Shown here piece after piece: positions 48,946 to 57,450 of a stretch of DNA of 64,000 bases. A model generated the notes under the pieces. The model worked only from the letters and a program-made list of their open reading frames with translations. It was not told the origin of the DNA and searched no databases. A program made the position numbers and the translations under genes. The DNA comes from Chitinophaga pinensis (GTDB lineage Bacteria > Bacteroidota > Bacteroidia > Bacteroidales > GCA-2748055), in the NCBI GenBank assembly GCA_945863035.1, contig CAMAZH010000007.1, positions 1 through 64,000 on the forward strand. The letters run 5' to 3'. The number at the start of each line of letters is the position of its first letter. Position 1 is the stretch's first letter.

Positions 48946-50143
48946 CGAAAAACGAAACATAAACAAGGTTTTTTCCCCATCAAGAACCGTTTGGAGAACG
49001 CAGATGGAAAAAGGCATTTTCACTCCTCACAGAGTTAGCCGGATAACCTGCATCATAAACCAGCTTCTAAACGATAATATTATTCGTTTCCTCGAACAGC
49101 TAGGTGTAATAGTGTATTCGGAAAGCGGCAGAAGTGTTCGGGAAATCGTGAAACCCCGGCCCTTTGGTCTGCCATGAGAAATAATTCGCCTCCAAGATTC
49201 ACCCGTAAACGTTCTGCGTTTTACTGTTCCCAGAGAAACATCAAAAAAAGTAATTGAAGCGATAATTGATGTGGCAGAACTTCATATTCCGGGCCGCGGA
49301 ACAGTATTCTCACAGGATCTAATGGAGTTCACAAAAGTACCCCCTGTTATTAATCCTGAGGCATTATCATCAATAAAGACAACGGATCATAAAGAAAAAA
49401 TTCTTCATAATCTTGCCTATGTAATTTGCGTACTTTCGATTCCTGGAAGCAGCGAAAACCTTGCGAAAATAGCACTTGACCTTGGTATTTGTGTGCCCTT
49501 CGTCACAATTGGAACAGGAAATCACACACGCGACCAACTCGGGCTCATACGAATTACCATATCCCCCGAGAAAGAAATTGTGCACCTTGTAATGCCGGAG
49601 CACGACTCCGACAGTATAGTCAGGCTGCTCATCGAGCAGGGACGACTCGACCGGCCAGGCAGAGGGTTTATATATAACACCCCTGTTACCATGGGGCTCT
49701 TGGATACCCGACTGAAAATCGGAAAACAGAAGTATGCTGCCAGTCTGGAACAAATAATCGCAGCGATCGACCAACTCAAATCAGGAACCAGTTGGAGAAA
49801 AAGACTGGATACCGAAAGCAAGAACCGTTTCACGGGGAAATCAATCCTGCCACAGGATAATTGCGAAGTATCCATTATTTCCGACGAAGACAGGATCGAC
49901 ATCCTGAGAGAGGCATGCCTGAAAGTTGGAGCTACCGGTGCAACAACCTCAAGATTGTCGCCCCATGTCTCAGGAAATGGCAAGGAAGTCGCATCTGCCA
50001 TGATTCGCAGCGCCATAAGCGTGCCTGCTGAACTTACCAACAGCGTAGTGGACGAACTGCTTAAAATCAGCACGATAAAGGATCATGAAACCGATAGGAT
50101 ACATGTATTGGATTCGCCTTCAGCCTACGTGCACCCAATTTAA
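48938..50143 (+). pseudogene. P-II-like nitrogen regulator with three P-II-like domains, interrupted by in-frame TGA at 49175-49177
   Basis: Track ORFs 48932-49177 and 49271-50143 share a frame; the intervening bases translate as EIIRLQDSPVNVLRFTVPRETSKKVIEAIIDVAELHIPGRGTVFSQD with no other stop. Confidence 0.85.
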
Positions 50144-50191
50144 TTGTTGCAAACTGATATGAATCAAATCAGCATTTAACATATAAATAAC

Positions 50192-50220
50192 TTGTTCCTT
50201 ACCATTCTTTTTTATATTTG
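50192..50220 (+). promoter_or_regulatory. Bacteroidetes-type promoter TTG-N18-TATATTTG
   Basis: TTG 50192-50194 and TATATTTG 50213-50220, upstream of 50265 ORF. Confidence 0.6.
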
Positions 50221-50264
50221 CAAATACCAAAGAATTTAAATAAGACCCAACGGCTATTTTAAAG

Positions 50265-50987
50265 ATGCTGAAAATACTTAAACCTAATGTTATGATGAAG
50301 CTCAAAACAATAGTACCGGCAATTGCTATTCTACTCGGCTCTACAAACATAATTGCGCAGACGACGGGCACCTTCAAAGACACAAGAGATGGCCGAACCT
50401 ATAAAACCGTCGTGATAGGAACCCAAACCTGGACTGCCGAAAACCTTAATGCTTCAACCTTTAACAATGGCGACCCGATACCTGAAGCCAAAACCGAGGA
50501 AGAGTGGAAAAAAGCAGGAATTGAAGGGACCCCGGCCTGGTGTCATTTCGATAACGATGCCTCCAACGGACCAAGCTTTGGCAAGCTCTACAATTGGTAC
50601 GCAGTGAACGACCCTAGAGGAATCGTACCCAAAGGCTGGCATGTTCCAACTGATACTGAGTGGACCATTTTCACAAATTTTTTATCAGGGGAGAGCACTT
50701 CAAAGAAAAAAAAGGCTCAAAAAACAACTATCAACGAGAAATCGGACAATGGCATTAAAAAATCCGGCTTCCTGGGTCTGCCAGGAGGCTATCGCGATGA
50801 GGAAGGCCTCTTCCACGATTATGGCTACGACGGGGGTTGGTGGAGCTCCACGGAAAGCGATCGCAACGATGCCTGGGGCCGAGGCCTGTATTACCTTTAT
50901 GGCAATGTTTTCCGGTACGACTTTTCAGCCCAATACTGCTATTACAGCAAATCCAATGGACTTTCAATACGTTGTCTTAAGGACTAG
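50265..50987 (+). CDS. FISUMP (Fibrobacter succinogenes major paralogous) domain protein
   Basis: FKDTRDGRTYKTVVIGTQTWTAENLN...GKLYNWYAVNDPRGIVPKGWHVPTDTEWTIFTNFL...GGWWSSTE...GLSIRCLKD. Confidence 0.95.
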   Translation: MLKILKPNVMMKLKTIVPAIAILLGSTNIIAQTTGTFKDTRDGRTYKTVVIGTQTWTAENLNASTFNNGDPIPEAKTEEEWKKAGIEGTPAWCHFDNDASNGPSFGKLYNWYAVNDPRGIVPKGWHVPTDTEWTIFTNFLSGESTSKKKKAQKTTINEKSDNGIKKSGFLGLPGGYRDEEGLFHDYGYDGGWWSSTESDRNDAWGRGLYYLYGNVFRYDFSAQYCYYSKSNGLSIRCLKD

Positions 50988-51094
50988 TTCTTTGATTAAA
51001 ATCAAATGAATTAAAACCCGATTTTATTTGTTTTTGCTGCTGAAAAATTTGTAATTTTACTATTACCAATTCTTTTTTACAAAATATTTCAATC

Positions 51095-52675
51095 ATGAAT
51101 CATTTGTGGGGTTTAACAATTCTTTGTTTTTTCCTTATTCTAGCCTCCTGCCAACAGGATGATCTTGACAAACCGGTCCCACCGGATAACAAGCCAATTG
51201 AGGATAAAGTCTACGATCTGAATGGTAGCGCTCAAAAGGGCCCCTTTATCAACGGAAGCGATATAAATATCTTTGAACTGGACAGCCTCTTGATTCCAAC
51301 AGGCAGAACCTTCCAGGTAAGCACCGACGACAAAGGGTATTTTGAACTGAAGGGCATCAAACTCATTTCCCCCTTTGTGAAGCTAACTGCCGATGGATTT
51401 TACTTCAATGAAGTGTCGGGAACCCTATCCAATGAAAGGATGAGTTTGAAAGCAATTGTGGATCTTACTTACCAGGAAAACATTAACGTCAATGTGCTTA
51501 CGAACCTGGAATTTGTCAGAGTGCAATACCTTATTGGTGCTGAGGGCTTATCCCTGCAGGAAGCGAAAACCCAATCGCAAAAAGAAATCCTTGGAGTTTT
51601 CAATTTGGATAGCCTTAGCATCAGAAACCCGGAATCGCTGAACATTGTTGAACCCGGTGAGGGTGATGCGGCGCTTCTCGCTGTATCGGCAATTTTGCAG
51701 GCAAACCGCACTACAGCCGAGTTAAGCAAATTGCAGGCTGAAATAATTCAGGATATGAAAGTGGACGGAGTTCTAAACGATACAGTAATTCAAAGTTCGC
51801 TTATCAGCCAGACAACCACATTAAATCTTGAAAAGGTCAGGCAAAACCTGAGCTTGAAATATAATGAATTAGGGATTTCTCTTGCACACATAAATGATTT
51901 TGATAAATATATTAATCTTTTCATTTCAAATTCCAAATATAAAGCCTCCTCTCCTTTTGAATATCCCGAAAGCACAGAGAACGGAGTGAACTTTCTGCCA
52001 CTTGAACGGGTTGAAATCAATCCGGGGCAGGATTATGGGTTTGCCGTAAAAATGCCTACTCTCGGAGAGGTGAAAATAAAAATCAAACGAACGGAAGGTA
52101 ACGGCTATTGGTATTATCAGCCCATGAGAGCTTATGGATGGAAGGTTAGTGAGTTTAACCATTCGAATATTGAACAAACCTTCACTTCAACCCTCAACGG
52201 AGTAACAATTGATCTCCCGATATCCTTTTCTGAATCCGGAGTTGCTATAGTTGAGTATTATTACAACGGCTCTGAAACTCCTTTTGTAACAAAACAAATT
52301 AGTTGGGGAGGCACTATAGGAGTTGATTTTCAAGTTTTTGACATACAAGAGGGGTATTGGAATTTGCTTTCCTTACCTACTGGCACAGAAATTAATAATG
52401 ATAGTATTTATTACTTAAGTTTGGGTTCTTCGAGAAACTTTAACCTTAGTTTTAAATTGCATTTCCCTGATAGTGTTACCGTTGAAGTACTCGGTGGGTA
52501 TCGCGACTACTCGTATATAATATCCCAAGGCCAGATTGAAGTAATTTTAAAAGGAGAATCAGGCATCTCGGAAATATTTCTGCAATTCTACGGAGAAGGA
52601 ACCATAGATTTGGAGAGTAATTTGCAACTTACTGAGAACTCATGGCTTCAAAAGACTTTTTATTTGAGAGAATAG
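51095..52675 (+). CDS. Hypothetical surface lipoprotein with carboxypeptidase-regulatory-like N-terminal region
   Basis: Lipobox LILASC; LNGSAQKGPFINGSDINIFELDSLLIPTGRTFQVSTDDKGYFELKG. Confidence 0.8.
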   Translation: MNHLWGLTILCFFLILASCQQDDLDKPVPPDNKPIEDKVYDLNGSAQKGPFINGSDINIFELDSLLIPTGRTFQVSTDDKGYFELKGIKLISPFVKLTADGFYFNEVSGTLSNERMSLKAIVDLTYQENINVNVLTNLEFVRVQYLIGAEGLSLQEAKTQSQKEILGVFNLDSLSIRNPESLNIVEPGEGDAALLAVSAILQANRTTAELSKLQAEIIQDMKVDGVLNDTVIQSSLISQTTTLNLEKVRQNLSLKYNELGISLAHINDFDKYINLFISNSKYKASSPFEYPESTENGVNFLPLERVEINPGQDYGFAVKMPTLGEVKIKIKRTEGNGYWYYQPMRAYGWKVSEFNHSNIEQTFTSTLNGVTIDLPISFSESGVAIVEYYYNGSETPFVTKQISWGGTIGVDFQVFDIQEGYWNLLSLPTGTEINNDSIYYLSLGSSRNFNLSFKLHFPDSVTVEVLGGYRDYSYIISQGQIEVILKGESGISEIFLQFYGEGTIDLESNLQLTENSWLQKTFYLRE

Positions 52676-52765
52676 GCTCTACAGGTCTGTTTTGCTATTA
52701 TACAACATTCCCTATAGGGTGCAATCCCATGAACTTTTTGCTGATTTTTGTAAAAAAAAATAACC

Positions 52766-54538
52766 ATGGGAAAAACTTTTGTCGAGAAGATACTTGATGC
52801 GCCCGAAGGGGCAATCGTATTTCGCAAACCAGACATCCTGCTTACTCACGATAACACCGCCAGCATCAACAAAACCTTTCAGCAGATGAAAGGGCAAAAT
52901 GTGCTGCATCCTGAACAGCTTCTGATTGTTCTGGATCACAATGCTCCCCCCACCAATGCCAAGCTGGCTAACGATTACCAGGCAATACGCGACTTCGTTG
53001 CAAAACAGGGAATCAAAAACTTTTACGATGCAGGTCGTGGTATTTGCCACCAGATCATGTCGTATCACGCCAAACCCGCAATGATTATTGTAGGCAGCGA
53101 CAGCCATACCTGCACCGCCGGAGCTTTTAACGCCCTCGCGGCGGGAATTGACCGTACAGAATCGGCCGGGATCTGGCGGCGGGGCGAAACCTGGTTCAGG
53201 GTTCCCGAGTCGATGAAAATAAACCTTACAGGAAAACTCAAAGCCGGGGTTTACGCAAAAGATCTCTCCTTATGGATCATTGGAATGCTGGGTGCCGATG
53301 GTGCCAACTATATGTCTATTGAGTTTCATGGCGAGGGAGTTGCCTCCCTCGAGATATCCGACCGGATGACGCTTGCCAACCTTGCATCTGAAATGGGAGC
53401 AAAAAATGCGGTCTTCCCCCCCGATGAAGTGCTGGCTGCTTTTTATGGGCGAAAGAAAGTCGATGGAATATGGGCAGATGCGGATGCGATTTACACCAAA
53501 GAATTCAACATCGATCTTGACTCGGTTTACCCACTTGTTGCAGCTCCCCACAATGTGGAGAACGTTCACTCTGTAAAGGAGGTAGAGGGCACACCGGTTC
53601 AGCAGGGACTTATTGGAACCTGCACCAATGGCAGGATTGAGGATCTGCGGATTGCAGCTGAGATCCTTGCCGATAAACCCGTTAAGGCCGGCTTTCAGCT
53701 AAATGTGATCCCGGCTTCCAAGGAAGTTTATCTGCAGGCTCTGAAGGAGGGTATTATTGAAACGCTGATGAATGCCGGAGCCAATGTACTGAGCTCGTCA
53801 TGCGGGCCCTGTTTGGGCACGGGACAGGGCATTCCTGCCGACGGACAAACCGTAATTTCAACGGCAAACCGCAACTTCCTGGGTCGCATGGGAAACGAAA
53901 AGTCTTCGATTTACCTGGCATCGCCCGCAACTGTGGCCTGGTCGGCCGTGATGGGAAAAATTACCGATCCCCGATTGGAAGGCTGCTCGGAGGTTTTCCC
54001 CTATACCCGCGAAGAGGCCCAGACTTTGAGTATCTCAGCTGACGACAATCGAAAAACCAACAAAGTATGGAACTACAAGGATGCCGATAACATGAACACC
54101 GATCAGATGTTCGCCGGAAACCTCACCTATAATGTTTTAAGTTCCGACGGCTCGGCCATCATGCCTCATCTTTTCATGGGATTTGATCCGAATTTCACGA
54201 AAAATGTGGAAGCAGGCGACATCATCATCGCTGGCGAGAATTTCGGCTGCGGCAGTTCGCGCGAGCATCCTTCTGTTGGACTTGCTTATGCCGGCGTCAA
54301 GGCGATAATCGTTAAATCGGTGAACCGTATCTTTTATCGTTCGTCAATCAATCAGGGATTGGCTCTGATCGTTTTTCCGGAGGCAGTTGACGCATACAAT
54401 TCGGGCGACAACGTGGAAATTGATTTCATGGGAGGCAAAATCACCATTGCCGACAAGTCCTATACTTTTGAACCCCTGCCGGATAAGCTAATGGAGATTA
54501 TCTCGAAAAAGGGGCTTGTGAACTGGATTGCGGGATAA
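52766..54538 (+). CDS. Fused LeuC-LeuD-type hydro-lyase (aconitase superfamily), substrate unknown
   Basis: VGSDSHTCTAGAFNALA, IGTCTNGRIEDLRIAAEIL, SSSCGPCLGTGQG Fe-S ligands; swivel domain GENFGCGSSREHPSVGLAYAGV. Confidence 0.92.
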   Translation: MGKTFVEKILDAPEGAIVFRKPDILLTHDNTASINKTFQQMKGQNVLHPEQLLIVLDHNAPPTNAKLANDYQAIRDFVAKQGIKNFYDAGRGICHQIMSYHAKPAMIIVGSDSHTCTAGAFNALAAGIDRTESAGIWRRGETWFRVPESMKINLTGKLKAGVYAKDLSLWIIGMLGADGANYMSIEFHGEGVASLEISDRMTLANLASEMGAKNAVFPPDEVLAAFYGRKKVDGIWADADAIYTKEFNIDLDSVYPLVAAPHNVENVHSVKEVEGTPVQQGLIGTCTNGRIEDLRIAAEILADKPVKAGFQLNVIPASKEVYLQALKEGIIETLMNAGANVLSSSCGPCLGTGQGIPADGQTVISTANRNFLGRMGNEKSSIYLASPATVAWSAVMGKITDPRLEGCSEVFPYTREEAQTLSISADDNRKTNKVWNYKDADNMNTDQMFAGNLTYNVLSSDGSAIMPHLFMGFDPNFTKNVEAGDIIIAGENFGCGSSREHPSVGLAYAGVKAIIVKSVNRIFYRSSINQGLALIVFPEAVDAYNSGDNVEIDFMGGKITIADKSYTFEPLPDKLMEIISKKGLVNWIAG

Positions 54539-54655
54539 GCCAGATGTTGGGATGCAACAATTGATGTCAGGGAAGAGAAAATTGATGGGTGGGAAATTGT
54601 TTCCAACCGCGAAAAACAATATTTTAGCCAAAAAGAACAAACAATCCCTTCTACA

Positions 54656-56065
54656 ATGAGCTCATTTAATCCAATTCCGAAAAGCATACTTGCGGCTCTT
54701 CCCTTTTGCGCCCTGAACATGGCTAGCACGGCACAAAGCACAGCCCCCAACATTGTCTTTATTCTCACCGACGATATGGGATGGAAAGACCTTGGATGCT
54801 ACGGGAACCCTTTCAACGAAACACCAAACATCGATAAGCTCGCAAAAGAAGGGATCCGGTTCACCCAAGCCTATGCTGCCTGTCCGGTTTGCTCCCCTAC
54901 ACGAGCATCGATTCTCACCGGGAAATACCCCGCAAGGCTACAGCTCACCAATTTCCTGGGAGGCATGCGTACCGATGATAACTCGCCTGTGCTGCCTGCC
55001 GGGTATAAACCTTATTTGGAAGCACAAGAAACAACGATTCCCGAGCTGCTCAAACAGAAGGGCTATTCAACCGGAATGGTCGGGAAATGGCATGTGGGCG
55101 ACCATGATTCGATAGCCCCATGGAACCAGGGATTTGATTATTGTCGCTTAATCGGCAAAAACGGACTGGATTATTACAACTATTCGATTTTCATGGATTC
55201 GTACCAAAATGAATTCACCGATCAGGGAAGCGAATACATGACCGACAAGTTGACCCAATATGGCGTGGACTTTATCAATCAGAACGCTGAAAAGCCATTT
55301 TTCCTCTACCTTGCCTATTCCGCTCCCCATGTTTTGATCGTTCCCAGAGGCGATAAACTCCGCAAGTATCTCATCAAATATGGTACTTCCAAGGAGAAAT
55401 ACAACCCTTATTACGCTGCGGTGATGGAAAGCATCGACGACGGGGTGGGTATGATTGTCCAAACTCTCCGCGAGCAGGGATTGCTCGAAAACACCCTGAT
55501 TGTTTTCACATCCGACAACGGGGGTTTGGGACTCGATGAGCTGGGCCCCACTCCCACTTCAATCGCTCCCCTCCGAAAATGGAAAGGACATATTTACGAG
55601 GGAGGAACGCGCGTTCCCGCAATATTCAGCTGGCCGGCAAAATTAACGAAGGACAGGGTATCGGAGCAGTATTTCAGCAGTATCGACTACCTTCCAACAT
55701 TCTGTGAGTTAACGAGCATCTCGGAATTACCATCAACGGTCGACGGTCAAAGCATTTTACCCTTGCTCGTCAATCCTGAAAAGCAGGAAACACAAACCCG
55801 GCCTCTTTTTTGGCACTATCCTCATTTCTCTAACCAGCTGGGCCGACCGGCAGGTTCGGTTCGCGTGGGCGACTACAAACTTGTTGAGAACTATGAAACC
55901 GGGGCTTTAGAGTTATTTAACCTTAAGGACGACATTTCTGAGTCGAAGGATCTTTCGAAAAAGATGAGACAAAAAACCAGCGACATGCATCTTCTCCTGA
56001 GCAATTGGAGAAAAGAGGTACATGCACAGATGCCTTCACCAAATCCTCTTTTCCAAGCTAAATAA
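54656..56065 (+). CDS. Sulfatase (Cys-type, CSPTR)
   Basis: PNIVFILTDDMGWKDLGCYGN; CPVCSPTRASILTGKYP; GMVGKWHVGDHD; FTSDNGG. Confidence 0.95.
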   Translation: MSSFNPIPKSILAALPFCALNMASTAQSTAPNIVFILTDDMGWKDLGCYGNPFNETPNIDKLAKEGIRFTQAYAACPVCSPTRASILTGKYPARLQLTNFLGGMRTDDNSPVLPAGYKPYLEAQETTIPELLKQKGYSTGMVGKWHVGDHDSIAPWNQGFDYCRLIGKNGLDYYNYSIFMDSYQNEFTDQGSEYMTDKLTQYGVDFINQNAEKPFFLYLAYSAPHVLIVPRGDKLRKYLIKYGTSKEKYNPYYAAVMESIDDGVGMIVQTLREQGLLENTLIVFTSDNGGLGLDELGPTPTSIAPLRKWKGHIYEGGTRVPAIFSWPAKLTKDRVSEQYFSSIDYLPTFCELTSISELPSTVDGQSILPLLVNPEKQETQTRPLFWHYPHFSNQLGRPAGSVRVGDYKLVENYETGALELFNLKDDISESKDLSKKMRQKTSDMHLLLSNWRKEVHAQMPSPNPLFQAK

Positions 56066-56126
56066 AAGTAAAAGAGAACCTAACTATTTCCTCCTCTCAA
56101 ACTGTGTGTTTTGTATAAAAAAGATT

Positions 56127-56162
56127 GGCCTTTTGCGGTAATGAAGTTTACTGCAAAAGGCC
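56127..56162. terminator. Strong bidirectional terminator between convergent sulfatase and asnA
   Basis: GGCCTTTTGC-GGTAA-TGAAG-TTTACT-GCAAAAGGCC hairpin with A-tract on left and T-rich run on right. Confidence 0.88.
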
Positions 56163-56199
56163 ATTATAGTTTTTCGCCGGGGAATAGCTGAAATCCGGA

Positions 56200-57234
56200 T
56201 TATATCAGCAGTATCCCGCTTTTTCGGCAATGCGCCACCATTTCTCCCGGCCATACCGAACTTTGGATTTCGCCGATATGGGCTTTACGAAGGAAAAACA
56301 TGCACATGCGCGATTGACCGATACCTCCGCCAATTGACTCGGGAAGCTCTCCGTTAAGAAGTCTGCGATGAAACTGGAGTGCACTCCTGTGCTCCTGTCC
56401 GCGAAGTTGCAACTGAAGTTCCATTGCCGCCTTGTCGACCCTGATTCCCATGGAGGAAACCTCAAAAGCTAGTTTAAGAATCGGGTTCCATAAAATAATA
56501 TCGCCGTTCAGACCTTTATATCCATTTACTGTTGGGGTTGTCCAGTCATCATAATCCGGGGCACGACCGTCATGAGGTTTGCCGTCGGCCATTTCTCCCC
56601 CGATACCAATCACAAAAACCGCCCCATATTGTTCGGCCACCTTATCCTCGCGCTGCTTGGGCGTCAATTCGGGATACATTGCCAAAAGCTCCTCGGCATG
56701 AAAGAAGGTAATGTTCTCAGGGAGCAGAGGCTCAATTTGAGGATAACGCTCATAGATTACAAACTCGGTTCGTACCATGGAACTGTAAACGCGCCTGACG
56801 ATTTCCTTCAGATAATCGAGGTTCCTGTCTTCCTTTGAAATAACCTTTTCCCAATCCCATTGATCCACATATACTGAGTGCAGGTTATCGAGTTCCTCAT
56901 CCGGACGCAAAGCGTTCATATCGGTATAAATACCGTGATTCATGCGGATTTCATAATCACAGAGCATCATTCGCTTCCATTTGGCAAGCGATTGGACTAC
57001 TTCGGCCGTGGCATTGCCAAGATCTAGAATCGGAAACGATACCGGTCGCTCGATGCCGTTGAGGTCATCGTTGATGCCGGTACCCTTCATAACGAATAAA
57101 GGTGCTGTAACCCTTCGCAGCTTGAGATCAGAGGAAAGCGAGGATTCGAAAAAATCCTTAACCTCTTTGATAGCCATTTCGGTTTGCTTCAAATCGAGCA
57201 ATGACTTATATCCTTCGGGAATAATCAGTTTCAT
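56200..57234 (-). CDS. asnA: Aspartate-ammonia ligase
   Basis: YKSLLDLKQTEMAIKEVKDFFE; VSFPILDLGNATAEVVQSLAKWKRMML; LHSVYVDQWDWEKVI; GGIGQSRMCMFFLRKAHIGEIQSSVWP. Confidence 0.96.
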   Translation of the reverse strand: MKLIIPEGYKSLLDLKQTEMAIKEVKDFFESSLSSDLKLRRVTAPLFVMKGTGINDDLNGIERPVSFPILDLGNATAEVVQSLAKWKRMMLCDYEIRMNHGIYTDMNALRPDEELDNLHSVYVDQWDWEKVISKEDRNLDYLKEIVRRVYSSMVRTEFVIYERYPQIEPLLPENITFFHAEELLAMYPELTPKQREDKVAEQYGAVFVIGIGGEMADGKPHDGRAPDYDDWTTPTVNGYKGLNGDIILWNPILKLAFEVSSMGIRVDKAAMELQLQLRGQEHRSALQFHRRLLNGELPESIGGGIGQSRMCMFFLRKAHIGEIQSSVWPGEMVAHCRKSGILLI

Positions 57235-57368
57235 AGTTTACTTAATTTTAATATTATACCTATTTCTCCTTGCAACTCTCTGCTAATCATTTTTTTAGTA
57301 TACTCAATATCAATTATATAAAAATCATTGTGTAAAACACATTAAGAATTTATTAGTAAAACTTTGCG

Positions 57369-57384
57369 TCCCGATAAATCGGGA
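57369..57384. repeat. Short palindrome TCCCGAT-AA-ATCGGGA
   Basis: 7-bp perfect inverted repeat with 2-nt spacer in intergenic DNA. Confidence 0.6.
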
Positions 57385-57450
57385 TTGCGTGAAAAAAATT
57401 GTCCTAATGGAGCTTGCGGCAAAAAAATAATACCAACGCAGCCGGAAAAG

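Noticed and set aside
49175-49177. Selenocysteine or genome-wide TGA reassignment as explanation for the interrupted P-II gene
   Set aside because: TGA ends other intact genes here (for example 4965-4967 and 36866-36868), and the site looks like a glycine position, not a redox-active cysteine; no convincing SECIS-like hairpin seen by eye.
52710-52719. Palindrome CCCTATAGGG upstream of the fused hydro-lyase
   Set aside because: Only 10 bp and single; could be chance, no supporting context.
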